Below, piece by piece: positions 1 through 13,694 of a stretch of DNA of 64,000 bases. The stretch covers positions 10,190,001 to 10,254,000 of the forward strand of contig NC_135556.1 of NCBI RefSeq assembly GCF_964340395.1. The letters are read 5' to 3'. The translations under genes were made by a program, and so were the position numbers. The notes beneath the pieces are model-generated. The model made no database searches. It saw nothing but the letters and a program-made list of their open reading frames with translations, and was not told where the DNA came from. How positions within the stretch are numbered: the first letter of the stretch is position 1; every line of letters begins with the position of its first letter. This DNA comes from Glandiceps talaboti. Lineage: Eukaryota; Hemichordata; Enteropneusta; Spengelidae.

Positions 1-302
1 GTACCACCAAGTATTAAATTAATTAACGAACTCTTGCCTGAATTTGTCTGTCCGATAAAAATCAAGTTGGGCTTCTGGCTAACTCTTCCAATCTCTCGTT
101 GTTCTTTCCTCTCTAACAGCTTTAGCCCCCTTTCTTCAACCGCTTGCTGTAACCCAGTCGAAAGTTGGCGTCGTACACCATCATAGCATTGAATGGTTTT
201 GTCCTTGATTCGTAGTAGGCTCTTGGAGTCTTTCGTATACATCGAAAACGCTTCTTTCAAGACATCCACTTCCGAATCTCCCCGTAGCTGTGGTGCCGCC
301 AT
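1..302 (-). CDS. DL1: DSTYK-family dynamin-like GTPase, N-terminal exon, cut by window edge
   Basis: The minus strand is open from an ATG at 302-300 to the left edge, giving 100 codons that begin MAAPQLRGDSEVDVLKEAFS. Residues 84-91 are the P-loop GQTNSGKS, followed by SLINLILGG, the G1 signature shared by the other cluster members. The roughly 80 residues before it are helical and charged, as in the paralogs. Only the start of exon 1 is visible, so the stalk and the kinase-like half lie beyond the window. The P-loop spelling is identical to that of DL7 and close to DL5 (GQPNSGKS), so this is probably a member of the kinase-like subgroup. That placement is an inference from about 30 residues. 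Confidence 0.8.
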   Translation of the reverse strand, partial: MAAPQLRGDSEVDVLKEAFSMYTKDSKSLLRIKDKTIQCYDGVRRQLSTGLQQAVEERGLKLLERKEQREIGRVSQKPNLIFIGQTNSGKSSLINLILGG

Positions 303-879
303 ATTGGAATAGTGGGTCCCCGGACTAGATTTCAAACAACACTGGGTACTGTCTACAGAGGCCGTATTTCAAGCGCAGTTTCACCTGACGTTAACACAAG
401 ACAGATAAGGGTTGTAAACAGCAAAGTATAGCAACACTAAATAGTTTTACCTTTGACCGGCTGACCTTTGTATGGTTCGCGTTCTTCTATACGTGCAGTG
501 AATGGTACAACTACAATACAATACTTGGAATTCCCCCAAGGGCCAGACTACGGAGAATTCAGTTTTTCTTGGTAGAAGGGACGTGTTATGCACGGGTAAT
601 TCCAATATGCGAGGACCATGTAATAGTTCACGTGTACAATGATATATGCGGGGATGATATATGACTCTGGAATCGAAAAGACTGCGCATGTGCAAACACT
701 CTCAGGTCATTTAACCATGTTCAAAATAACTAGTTTACATGTTAAAACATGCATGTTGGCTTGATTCTACCGAGCAGCAACCACAAACGTGTGAAAACAT
801 CTGACCTTGACTGATCACATCTAGCTGTCATCTGTCACGTGGATAGTTATCTTCATGACATTATGCACATACCTACCTG

Positions 880-889
880 CATACATACA

Positions 890-918
<29 letters not shown>
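880..918. repeat. (CATA)n microsatellite
   Basis: A clean tetranucleotide run of about ten units, followed by a short AT run near 940-956. Confidence 0.9.
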
Positions 919-925
<7 letters not shown>

Positions 926-1247
926 CCTATACCCGCATAGATATATATATATATATTTTAATTGATTTATTAGGCCGTGTACACTAGAAGTGACATTGGC
1001 ATGGAAACATAACAAATTAAGCATTGACGTTCAATTGAATTTCACTTACAGTGTTTTGAAAATATTTAGTAAATCACTGAAATATCTAGCAGTAACACTT
1101 GCTTTTAGGCGTCATCTACATATAACAAAATGTACTTAAATAAAGAACGCTTATCAGACTCTAGTAGCTGAGATTGTAAACTAAATATAGTATCAATTTA
1201 TTTATCTCTAATACTCTGTATGTTTTCATTGTTACACAGTATTGCAC

Positions 1248-1374
1248 TACATACATACATACATACATACATACATACATACATACATACATACACACAC
1301 ACACATACATACATACATACATACATACATACATACATACATACATACACACATACCTACAGACAGACATACAT

Positions 1375-1409
<35 letters not shown>

Positions 1410-1533
1410 TACATACATACATACATACATACAGACAGACAGACATACAGACATACACAGACATACATACATACATACATACATACATACATACATACAT
1501 ACATACATACATACATACATACATACATACATA
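1248..1533. repeat. Compound (ATAC)n/(CAGA)n microsatellite
   Basis: About 285 bp of ATAC units interrupted by CAGA blocks and a short CA block. The unit is four bases, so several frames on both strands stay open. These frames are repeat artefacts and not genes. Confidence 0.95.
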
Positions 1534-2672
1534 GTACGCAAATGTATGTAAATGCCATTCCTTGTCGGTCGTTTACTTAAATTTCATATATATAAACACA
1601 ACTGGATACTTGCATGCTAACGATTTATTTTTTTGAAAATTTAGCATGGTCGTCTTTATTGTGTTCTGGAAAATCAAAAAGTTCTATCAGCTTTTACAAA
1701 TCATAGCCAAACACTAACATGGTACACCGTGTTTTAAAAATAGATGAATCATTGGGAAATACAACTGAAAGATTTGTTTTCGGATAGATTATGGTTTGCC
1801 TTTCATTATTCATTCATGCGTGTGGTAAATGCTTGATAAGTTCAAAATTAGAACTTTTACACAAACACAGAAGTGGGATACTGTCTACATCTGATATGCA
1901 GCATCAACTGTTCCAGTTTCTATCTCATATGTACAAAGTTCTAATGTAAAAGTAGAAACGTGACTTTTGAGCACGCTTTCGTTAGGGAAATCCATGTCAT
2001 CACAAGCATAAACCGAAACCACAATGTTATACATTTAGAAGCCCTGCTACACAATTATGCACCGTCAGTCGTAATAAGTACAGATCTAACACAGATCGAT
2101 GAACTAGACCAAATCTTGACAGAACCCTTGTCGATCAGTTGTTCTTGGAGATTTGGATATCATGCATCTGTATTTAGATGGGATTAATTTGATATCGCTA
2201 TTATACTTGCTAAATTTGTAATGGATACGTTGTTAAAAAATCAATATGCATAAATGACTATTGCGTTACATATATACGATTTGCAAATTTAAAGGTCTTG
2301 TTCGGATTAGTATTAACAATGTAGGTGTGAAATATAGTTGTCTGGCAGAGCTGTAGAAAAATTGGCCTATCTAATCCTCATGGCTAATATGACAGCCCGA
2401 GATTAATTGAAGCAATTGCGTGAATTCATCAGTGACAGCTGATGTCGGTAGTCAAAGCGGTGTACGTGATTGACATACTTTTGTTGACTGCTAGGTCTTT
2501 ACATTGCTGAGTGGCAGGTAGTGGTAAGTCCGACATACACGAGATAATTGTTTGGTGATACAACCAATGCCTGTATGCACTCTTTCTTGGAAGAAAGAAA
2601 TATTTATAATCTAGTGTATTATTGTAGAACATTGCACGCATTTTACCATGTCTATTTTGAAAATTAAGGTTG

Positions 2673-2678
2673 TTTATT
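2673..2678 (-). promoter_or_regulatory. Candidate poly(A) signal of DL2
   Basis: AATAAA on the minus strand (TTTATT on plus), about 180 nt downstream of the DL2 stop codon. Confidence 0.45.
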
Positions 2679-2854
2679 ATATTCACTATCATTTTTGTGA
2701 TTTTGATGACTTTAACAGAGTCAATATGACATCATTAATGTTGGGAATTATCTTCAAATGCATATTTTGAATACAATAATTTTCATTTACTGTATTTTTT
2801 GTATATGTCGTAAATTTTACCGAGTCAATTACGTCACTGCATGTGATCAAGAGT

Positions 2855-4205
2855 TCAGACAGTGGTTTCTTGTCGCTCCCTTTTCTTGTCTTTATCCCGG
2901 ATTTTTGTTTTGTCAGGGGACCTTGGTTTAACCCTTGGTTTTCTAGATTGTTCTTGTGATTCTGTAGTCGGTCCAGTATTGGGTGTCCATACTTCACCAA
3001 CCGACTCACAAACTAACGGTTGTTCCGAACTCGTCGGAGACGGCGTCCCTTTGGCTCTCCTTTGTTTACTTTTATCACCTCTACGTTTAGGAGTATCTGA
3101 ACGAGTACGGTCATCGTACACGTTGTGGGGTGGTCTCAATGCTTGTCCTGTTGTCCCCGTGAATGAGCTTATACCCCTATCTTCTTTACGATGTGATTTC
3201 ACTGGTTCTGTTGACAGCTGTGTATCAGATACATGAACGATGTCAACAGGTGTATTAGAAGTCTGTTCAGTGGGGGCTGGTCGTGTTTCGCGAGCTTTTC
3301 CCTTACTACGTTGTTTATGGTGAGCTACGCCAGTTGCAACTATTCTCTTCTCTCTATCACATTCATTTGGTAAATCAAAATGTACATCACTTGGATCGAT
3401 TCCGCTATCTTTGATTGCCTCACCTTGTTTGTTGCTGTGTTCACGAGGCTCACTTATCATGGAGGGAGAGCTCCTTCTATGTTCACCACTCCCCATACCT
3501 ACCACGGTATTGGTTGCTTGTTGGTCTCTGGGTCCCAATAGTTGTGTTGCGTCTTTTACACTGTACTCTTCATGGAGTTGTTCAAACTTTGTTTTGGGGG
3601 GTTCAAACCATTTCCTAATATCTTCCCAAGATGGCCTAAAGTTAGGAAGGGAAGACCAACATTTCTCGAGATGTTCTTGGAAGTCTTTGTGTATTCTATT
3701 GATATTGGGACTTTGTTTCCTCGTCACAGCAGACTTGATTTCTTCAAAGTTTCCCGTCATTGCATAAAAAGGTCTACGATATTCTCCAAGGATAAGCATC
3801 CAAAGCAAAATTCCAAAGGCATAAACATTGTGCGCATCGTTGTGAGCAGAGATGCCTGTCGTTTGGTGTACACCACTGTAACGTTCAGATGCAATGTGGA
3901 ATGGTGGCTTTCCGTCTGGATAGGGCACCATGTCATCTCGGAGTTTTAGGGTATTTATTTGTGGATACAATTCCTTCGAATGGGGTCTGGAGAGCTGAAA
4001 TAATAATAAACAAACATGCAGATAAACGTCTTCAAGTAACTATAGGCAGTAATTATTATGACTCGGAGACATTTTTTCAGTCAGCAAGGTACAGCTGGTG
4101 AAGTATCTGCCTATACTAATCATTAATACTCCTGGATGAGATTGGTATGAAACGTCGGATTTAACAGCTATTTATACGGACTGATTTTTAAGTTCCATAT
4201 GCATT

Positions 4206-4237
<32 letters not shown>

Positions 4238-7200
4238 TGTATGTATGTATGTATGTATGTATGTAGACAAGTGTTTAAATGCTTAAAGAACTATCCAGTA
4301 TAAAGATTATTATTATGTATGTATGTATGTATGTATGTATGTGTGTGTGTGTATGTATGTATGTATGTATGTATGTATGTATGTATGTATGTATGTATGT
4401 ATGTATGTATGTATGTATACTCCTTGACTCAACTTACAAGGACATTGGTGATACGTAGGTCAGGTGCAGGAAATCCCTGTAGGGCCAAGAATTGACATCC
4501 AGCGGCTATACCTCTTGCAATGGACAATCGTATCTCTAGTGTCTCATCTTTCAAACTCCCCTCAGGGTTCAATTCCGTCCATAAAGAAGATCTTACAGGA
4601 ACCATTACACCCATGCGTCGTTCACCTTCCAATATCACATCTACTATCGCACGCACTGGTACGATCAGTAAATTCCGGGGTAGGTGTCTACAAAATATAA
4701 ATCAATATCGCAGTTTTAGCAATTGACAAGTCACCTGCTTTGCCATTATCGAATGCATTATAAATATGCACTAATCGAAATCGTTAATATAAATTAATAT
4801 TGCAAAATGTTAAATCATACTCGTTGTATTTTCACAAGTTAATGTAAGCTTATCATCTTTAAGTGCAAACAGAGGTATCTGTTACAGGTAGAGCATACCT
4901 AGTCTTGGCTATTGCCTCGGCTAAATCATCCGTGATGTTTATTTGTGTCCTCTGCTTTGGTATTCTGAGAGCTGTTCCTTTAAATTTACCAATGCATTCT
5001 TGTTGTAATATGAACACGTCTGTTCTTGTACCGCTAGATCGAACACCACTCTTAGTAGGTATGATTTCCCTGTGTTTGATGCGATTTTCTAAAGCTTCAA
5101 TTTGGCAAATCGATCCACACAGTGACAGCGAAATGGCCTTTGCTGTTTGTTTTGACTTCTCCTCTTGTCTCTTGCTGATTTCATTCAAGGACCGAATTCG
5201 TTCAAGGTTCTGGTCCAGGTTGCTGTAAAATTGGTCGATTCTGTTACCAATCTCTCTATACACCACTTCAGTCATATCTTGGGGAGTGAGTATTTTTAAT
5301 GTGTCTATGGCTACACTCTCTCTCCATTCAGCATCGACTTTCGTCCCTGCTAGAGACATGGCCATTTTCTTTGACATAACTTTATAACGGTAGGCCAACC
5401 AGTTTTGAGCAACCGACCATGACAAGTTCGTTGAGTTCAATAATTTAGACAGAGTCGGAGCTGACACAGAAAAAGTAATATTGGTGATAACATTCTGTAA
5501 TTCAGGCAATGTTGACTGACTCCCTACATCACAAGCTTGAAGGCGTTTAGCTGCTTCTTCAGTCATGACTGTCATCAGACTCTGAATGAGTGGAGCAATG
5601 GCATCTTTAACAGCCTGGGTCACTCTCATGACTACTAGCCGTTGTACTTGTTGCTGGAGTTGCTCTGTCATTTCGTTCTTACTGACACTTTCACCAATTT
5701 TGACTGGGGAGAATTTCATGTTTCTGGCTGTTTCCAGAATGTCATTTCGCACTCCATTAACAGCTTCATGTATTAACTCAGTTATACTGAGTCTCTTCTT
5801 GGCAAGTAGTTCTTCACCATCTTTGCGAAGTTTCTTCTGTTCCTGCTTCAGTGTTGCAATCATATTTTGGACTTCAGAGGCCTTTGTGTTGTTGCTCTTC
5901 CCAATTCGAAGCACATCAGCTACAAAGAAATCGAAGCAATGTTTTTGTGCTTGGTGGAGACGGCTTGTTGCATTTAAGATATGGCCTCTAAGCATTTTAC
6001 CTGCAAAGTAGAGGAAATCTTCTTTCATATGGAGAAAGGCATCAAGATATTGATTATTATTCATAGAATTTCGAACCTTTCCAGTTCTTGCTTTTCTGAT
6101 TTCACGAGTTGAGATGGCATGAAAGTTTCTACAGGACTCCATTTTCTCACTCCGATTAATGAACCCGTTCTCCACCAATGCTTGGAATACCCGTGTCTTC
6201 TTCTCTAAGCTGTATTGTTGTGTGTCCACATCTTCTTCATCACTCTCCTCATCCGAGGCTCTGTCCATTTCATTAGCAGTCTGATGAAATTCAACTTTGT
6301 TACACACGTAGAAAATTGACAAATCTGGAGCCACGTCATAAAGTGAGCCCAGAATCCGTTGGTCCTGGAAATACAAATGGAACAAACAGATGGGTCAGAA
6401 AAAAATGTCAATAACGGGTAAAAATTAATTCATTCAATGTTTATAGTTGTTATACAATAACTGCTTTAGTGGCAATGATATGCAAATTTGACAATATCAA
6501 TTCATAGCATACCTCAAGACGAATACCATAGTTTCCATCAATAACATAGATGATTAGCTGCAAAACACCACCAACACACTCTCGGACGACTCTATCAAGG
6601 GCATTGTTTTCACTTAGCCCGGGTGCATCAACCAACTTGACTCCCGATTTCAGTAACGGGTTGTCTAGCCCCACTTCTACCGTTGCTTGCACTGCTTCAA
6701 GGTTTGATCTGTCTTCATCTCGTACTACTACAAAATCCTTGGAGATACGCTTCCTGCCCCCAAGAGCCACTTTCTGCATCTCTTCATCCATTTTCCCGAT
6801 AATCCGAATATACCCCTCTTCACTGTATTGAAGCGTTACGATTCTGGATGTGCATGGAACCTCGGATGTTGGCAGAATCCCTCCACCAAGAAGTTCATTG
6901 GCTAACGAGCTTTTGCCACAGTTTGTCTGACCAAGGATGAGGATGGTTGCATCTTTGTTGGTCACACGATTTATTGCAGAGTCATCTTCATTTGATAGCA
7001 GGGATTTTGACAATATATCCCGTTTGTCTTCAGACTGGGCGTTTATTATTTTTTTAAAGCAGGAACGGGTTGTCGTTTGTGCCGATTTTAAAGTCTCTTT
7101 CATTGATTGGAAGTCTTCAAACTCTCTAGTAAAACTGGCAATACTGTGGTCGGGACACGTGACTGATGTACCGGTGGACATATTTCCTGAACTTGCCCCT

Positions 7201-7790
7201 GCATTAAAATGATTAAAAATAATTAAAATTTATTTAGTTCATGCGCATATTATATATGCATTTACAAATACATACGTTAGAACACATTGCATAAACAAGA
7301 AATTTGAAGAAAAACATGTTTATTAAAGGACGCCCAAATAGTAACATTTCATGATTAAAACAACTGACCGTGGTCACTTCGCGAACAGAAAAGAACACAC
7401 ACAAAAACCCAAACACATAGTAACAGTCAAGCAATTCAGGGACAGAATCGTTAGAGTTATGGTGTTGCCACCAAGGACGTTTTCAAAATCTATGTATAAG
7501 CTTTAATTAAAACCTTTAAATACGTCGTATTAACAGACGAGTTCCTCTTTTTTCCCGTCGAATCGTCATGAAATGTCCTGGGTTAACGTTTGTTCATCTT
7601 ATATGCGTTTCTCGTGTATTGTGTCGATCCCAACGTCATAAAAAACAACAACATTTATTTAAAGGAGAAGTAACTGGTTTGTCATTACAATATAACAGCA
7701 CAATATATACCTATCTTGGTTTGTTTTTATTGAAGGTATTTAAGATATGATCTATGTGTGGATATTACCTTGAACTTGTCGGTTTTCCAT
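2855..7790 (-). CDS. DL2: dynamin-like GTPase fused to a pseudokinase, with long basic tail (DSTYK family)
   Basis: Exons on the minus strand: 7790-7769, 7198-6513, 6364-4899, 4687-4438 and 3994-2855. All have GT-AG borders and the joined frame is open (about 1187 residues). The small first exon (MENRQVQ) is inferred from its donor and phase. If it is wrong, translation starts at the ATG at 7181 and gives 1174 residues. GTPase motifs: P-loop GQTNCGKS (97-104), G2-like PCTSRIV, G3 DAPG (198-201) and G4 NKVE (258-261), then an acidic stretch and FHAIS, a possible G5. The middle is helical. The kinase fold is degenerate: PAPDLRITN stands at the catalytic loop and INT replaces DFG. However, an APE-like HIASE and the VYAFGILLW helix remain. 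The last 240 or so residues are basic and low-complexity, ending in ETTV, a class I PDZ-ligand form. Intron 3 carries ATGT microsatellites. Confidence 0.88.
4209..4264. repeat. (ATGT)n microsatellite in DL2 intron 3
   Basis: Fourteen or so ATGT units in the intron between the last two DL2 exons. Confidence 0.9.
4314..4419. repeat. Second (ATGT)n microsatellite in DL2 intron 3
   Basis: ATGT units with a short TG block. The run ends about 20 bp from the donor site of exon 4 (in transcription order), so tract length changes act very close to a splice site. Confidence 0.9.
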
Positions 7791-9038
7791 AGTGTCGACG
7801 TTGCTGCAGTAGCTACAGGTCTTAAGACGTGCGCTTTTACTGACTAGGTTCGGGAACGCTAGCTGGGAATTCCGAGAATGAGGTAACTTAATTGCCCACG
7901 ACTATGGAGGTAGAGAGAGAGAAACAGTTTGTCAGAGCGGCAGCCATGTTCTGTTCTCGGGTCATATGTTATCTAGGGTCATCACTGATTGACAGATGCT
8001 CGGTAGAGTGTTTACGTGTTCAGACATGACTCAGTTCGCGACGATCTCGGTACTGATCAGGGAATTACCCATTTCGCCACCATACCGAGAAACAGCACAA
8101 TGTGCATCGTCAGCTGATCATGCTATTGTTCACACATGGCAAACTGCCAAACCTGACCAATTTCAATTTATGAGGGCGCTGTGCAAAGTTGGTAACAGTT
8201 TTTTCCCTGGAAAGTACTAGCATATTTTTTTAGTTAGTCGAAATACTGAAGGCAATCTTCGCATACTCAAAGTAGTGATTAGTGAAAGAGGAACGTTTGC
8301 AACCATACATAATCTCCCTGATAAAAACTTCAGAAATAAATGATATCTTTTAACATGTGGTTACAAGACAAACAAGGTCGACCCTACAGGTGACATGAAT
8401 TATTAGTATGAAATTGCTCTCTGACATTACACTATTATAAGTCGAATTCCAGAGAGACTTAATGAAATGTCACGCTAAGTATAACACGTGTCAGTATAGC
8501 AACGCTTAGGTCAACATGGTTCTATAACTTCTAATGAAAACACCCGAAAAAGATATTCTTTTGTAAAGAAACAAAAAACTACCGTTTGTTTTGTTTGGTG
8601 AACATAAATTCCATAATTAAAAAAAACTTGGCTATGACACTATGTACATTTGTGGTGTTTACCCCCTCCTGCCCCTGCCCAAATACTTTGCTTGCCATGA
8701 CGTCACTCGGTGAAATAATACAGTGTGACGTTTCTATTTTTACTTTCAAACGGGGCTGACTCGGTTTTCTTCCTTCTCTGTGACTCGATCTGCTATGAGG
8801 TGTAATGTAATGACAGTTAAAATTTCAACAATTTACCTTGTTTTCACCAGTCAGGAGGTAACTATTATAGCAGTTCGTCGCAGACACTTTGTGCCGGGCA
8901 CAATCCACGATGCGTGCGTTGGAATGTGTATGTCGTGAATAAAGGACGTGGGTTTTAGAGGAGTTTTATGAAGAGTAACACCCCCGATGTATATGACTCG
9001 TCTAGCACGTTTCACAGGCGTTCAGCACACGAATAAAT
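7791..9038. promoter_or_regulatory. Shared upstream region of the head-to-head pair DL2/DL3
   Basis: About 1.25 kb separates the DL2 start (minus) and the DL3 start (plus), with no recognisable gene between. It must contain both 5' regions. I cannot point to a convincing core promoter element. An ORF at 7996-8220 has no domain features. Confidence 0.45.
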
Positions 9039-12000
9039 ATGGCTGACTCGGTTGACAACGCGCTGAGCAGCTTTTCTGAAAAAGTTGACATAATACGTGA
9101 ACTTGTTAATAGTACGAAGCAACTTGAGGCACAAATCCAGCAACTTCTCGATACTAAGACACCAATTCAACTCCTCAAAGACAGCGAGAGAGAATTAATT
9201 GAGACGAAGTTACATCACACCGCGGTGATCGGCGTCATCGGCGAGAGGAACTGTGGCAAGAGCTCCTTGATTAATGAACTATTAGGCCATAAAGTCGTGC
9301 CTCAGGCGAGTATGACATGTACCTCTCGAGTAGTACAAGTCAAATACTCGGACAAACCGTACATTTGTCTGTTGAAAACCGATGGCACCGAGGAAGAAGG
9401 GACACAGGCTAGTCTATCGGGAGTACGCGGAAGTGAAAAGAAAGATCTAGATTTGCTGAAGGGACTCGTCGTTTTGAAGGGGGACGACCGTGAGAAGGAA
9501 GACCTCGTTAGTCAGGTTGTGGTGGTAGGCCTAGATCATCCGATGTTGCAGCATGGAGCCGAAATTATCGATTCTCCAGGAAGAAATGAAAATAAAATTT
9601 TGGATGGTGTCGTGGATAATTTCATCACAAAAAAGTGTATTCCAGTCTTGATATATGTTATTGATGGAAACATGTTTCTGAGACCTTCCGTAAGTATTCG
9701 ATTTAAACTACTTCCGGGTTTAGTAGGAAGCTGTTCTATGTACAGATGTTTATTTTTCCTGCTCTTTCGTGGACACATTGATTGCCTAGTCTTTTTACTA
9801 GGACAATCACTGAACGGAAATAAAACAACCGAGGCCACCAAATCATTGTAAAATGGGAGAAACGGAATCAAATGAAATGTGGTTCTTTTAAATGTGAACA
9901 TGGCTTTTCCATTTACTTGTGTGATTAATAAGTTTACAAACGTCTGATTTTGGTAACGTATTACATAATAACAATCTTATGTGCCAAACGTTCATCGTTT
10001 ATTCCCAGTGGAAGCAGGGATTGTGCTACTTATTGCTACTTACACAGAACAAGTTAGTTGTCAACCAGTGACATGTTGGTATAGTTATGAACCGCACATT
10101 TCAAAATTGGTAACCGAGAAAGAAAATTTGCATTGCTTCTGCATATGGACAATTTAATTTGATGCAGGACTGACTATAGAAAAAAAAACTGCTGTCAAAG
10201 TGATGGGAAAGAAAACTTTGTTGCCATACCTATTCCTCCCGCCCCCGAAATCAAATGGTTCTCCCCTTAATACTGCTTCTTCATTTTTTGAAACAGGACC
10301 GTGCAAGCATACAATATTTCAAAGACCGCTGTCAAAATACACAGCTTTTATATGTTTGCAGTAAAGTGGACATTGACCAACAGGCAAAGGGTATGGATGA
10401 ACCCAGTGATGACGAGGATGACACTGATGGTGGTGAAGACAGAAAGCCACCTGTCGACAAAGGTGCGCGAGTTCTTGATCAACTCAGGGAATACCGTCTT
10501 CTCGATGACCAGGGTTCTCGGGGAACATATCACGCTATTTCTGTCAAAGAAGTTAAAAAGGCACGTGTAAGTAGAGCTAGCAGTTATGATGATAATCACT
10601 TCATCAAAGACTTTCAGACTTTTCAGCACAATTTGGGTGTTTGCCTGAACAATTATTTAAATGACTCTGTAATGGCTGCAGTGGAGACCTTGGCCAAATG
10701 CCATGCTAACTGTCTGTACGTTTTCAATATGAAACAAGGTGACATTGGCAAAGAAGAAGAAGAAATGACCAACGCTTTGCAGGATGCCCGGGCTTTGGAG
10801 AACAAATTGATCTCTGAACTAACCAAGGTAGTGGACAGCAAAAGAGAAAGAGTCATGGCAATTATCAACAACGCCATACAAGATGCTGTTGGAAAAGTAA
10901 CAGGTGACGCCATCGTACCACAAGAGGTCATTGCATACACTCACTATTTATGGACGCCTGCTGTAAAACAAAAATATGGCTCAAAGTTATCAACCAGCAA
11001 ACAATTCTACAAACTTCACGCACTTTGTCATGAAGTACGTAATTATATAATCAACACCATGATGCTACGAGTTGAGGAAGATGTTGACGACTTACTTGAG
11101 AATGAAGTGGCTGGAAATGCATGGCCGATTGTAGTAGAAACTCTAGATGCCCTTGATAACCCGACTCTTAAGAGAAACTTAGAGTCCATGTACCAAGTCA
11201 CCGGAAGTAAATCGGATCACAGAAAGCTGACGTACAAATCATTAACAAGACTTGTGTATTCAATGTTGGCTGCAGCTAAAGAGGCTGTATCAGCTGAACT
11301 ACAACAAACGTATGATGTGCTGTCAGTAGTTGAAATCGCCTTCCAGACATACAAGAAGATGTCCAAGAAAACTCAACAGTGGCAAAATGAGATAGCAACC
11401 AAACTTGTTTCTAGAATGAACGTTCAGAGATTGACGAGTAACATTGTCAATGCTTGTAGTGATAAGATGAGAGAGAACCATGGTATGTTTGAGGCATCCC
11501 TTCTTGAGATAGATGCTCTGAAAGAGCAGCTCCAAGAACAGAAAAGAGAGCACCTTGGGGCAGTGCAGTCTAGAGTCATTTCCCAGCTTGCTATTCTTGA
11601 CGTAAAGAACCGTGCAATAAACTATGAAATTACAAGAGGTCTCGTGACAATAGGAGATCAACTTCATCATGGTAACCATGGCAGGATTCATCAACTGACA
11701 CACTTGGACGGACGTTGGGAGTTACAACGCCTTGACCAATACGTTGTATGTGTCGCTGATGAGAATGACAAATGTTGGGAGAAAAACCTGTCCAGTTTGC
11801 ATTATGCTTCGTAAGTATGATCATTTACAAACAAAAGCTTGGATTGGTATAGCCCTAAGACTTGTCTTGGTGTTACAATCGCAAGAAATTTTCTCCACCA
11901 AGCCAAGCCTTTCATCCCAGGTAGCGTAGGAATCTGTTTTGAATGTGAAATTCCCACCAACAGCTGTATGTAAACCCATGATTCAATGTAGCCACAGTCA

Positions 12001-13466
12001 CGTGACTAAGATTGGGAGGGTAGCTAATCACAGGTGCCTGATCCATCTACATTTTAATAGAGATTGTGGTAGTAATTTCACATTCAAATCGTATTCAAGG
12101 GCTACCTGGGCCAAGGTTTGGCCCAGTTGAGAGTTTCTTGAGATTGTCATACTAAGACAATTCCCTGGGCTAGAAATGGTTCATCTAGAGACCAGAAACA
12201 TTATTCCAAGTTTGCGTTGATACACATATAGTGAGGGTATATCTTGGTACGAGGTATTTTTTAAAGAATACTTCAGTACAGTATCAGCACATAATAGTAA
12301 TATGAATTCATTGAACAAATGTCAACTAAACTACGCGACACGTGACGTTAACAATTTTTTTTTTAATTCGTATTTTAAAGGAGCACAAACTGAGCATATA
12401 CATATTTGGGCGTAGATTTTACTGTATATTTAAAAAGGTACTCGAAGTATGGTACTTACTGAAGCAATATTACTTAACCAAAACTTGCAATTGACTGAAT
12501 TCAAACCGGGAATTAAGATAAAATTTCTCAACGATCCGATGATGTAATTTATCGTACATATCAGAATATGTTCAGGAAATCCCTAGTGTGCAAATCAACT
12601 GTTCTAACAATGCCAGAAGACAATCGTAATGTTATAGTAGACTTGCATCGACGTTAACCATATTATACTGGAATGTGGTTTTATTTAAGAATTTTTCAGT
12701 TGAGTGAAAGGCAGCTTGTGCCACACTTTACATTGAAGAATAGGTTAACACTTAAGTAAAACACTTTTTCCATGTGCTACACTCGTTGATACCATTCATA
12801 TCAAGTGTACAAGTATAGTGTTTCAATTGGTTTACTTACAGATGGCCTTTCTAATGTGGCCAATTAGCAAATGAACCAGTATACTTTTACACATGGTATG
12901 GATGCTATAAACGATTGGGGTACATGCAGAGAACGCTTTACTTTTGGTGTTATGGATTGCAATAGACGTCAATCATATCACTGTCTGTCTGTCTTTTTCC
13001 TGTAGCATCTGTAAACGGAGCGAACATTTATTAGAAATCCTCGGCTGGGTCATGCCTAAACCTGGTGCGCTTTATATTGTGACGGAGAAGTGGTGTGACA
13101 CTCTGGATATGGCTGAGATGACAAGTGGACAACAGTTACAAGTTACTTTAGATGTCGTCAGGGGAATCCGAGACATTCATGCTAGTGGATTTATTTACAG
13201 TAACTTGGAGGCTGAAAACGTCTTGGTAAGTAACAGGCAAATCATATTTTCATCATGTCGTTTTGTGTAACAGTTCTCTATGTCTTAAAGGGGAACACCA
13301 CTCAAAGAAACACATGTATTTTCCTAAACCTAGAGTTCTGGAGAGATATTTCATGATTTCACATCACATTAATTTCGTGCGATTTACCTCGGATTCGTGT
13401 TCTTGCTAAATTAAGTTGTTACAAATTTTTCTTTTTGCATTTCTTTCATCACTTTAATTTCTCGAC

Positions 13467-13540
<74 letters not shown>

Positions 13541-13694
13541 AATAGTATCAAACTCGTAGAATAGAGTGCTCGATGCTTGGGTAAGCAGGGCGGGAATAAT
13601 CAAAGTGGGTTGGTTGGAACTTGTCTGATGAACGCATTGAGCGTGAAACTCGGAGTTACAACCAAGCACCTCAAGTTCCAACCAACCCACTTTG

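Larger units (their letters stand above)
303..2854. other. Intergenic stretch without a recognisable gene
   Basis: This lies between the DL1 start and the DL2 stop. It holds two CATA-type microsatellites (880-918 and 1248-1533) and otherwise unremarkable AT-rich DNA. Short open frames at 447-695 and 1960-2187 have no recognisable domain or splice context. Confidence 0.6.

Noticed and set aside
1161-1580. Tyr/Cys/Met/Val and His/Thr/Ile-rich open frames on both strands
   Set aside because: These are translations of ATAC/CAGA microsatellites.
1960-2187. 75-codon open frame, plus strand
   Set aside because: No domain, no splice context and a composition no different from the flanks.
5586-6011. 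141-codon plus-strand frame antisense to DL2
   Set aside because: It is a shadow of the DL2 helical exon. Similar antisense frames at 18571-18999, 29246-29734 and 32512-32871 are shadows too.
7996-8220. 74-codon open frame between DL2 and DL3
   Set aside because: No recognisable domain; chance frame in an upstream region.
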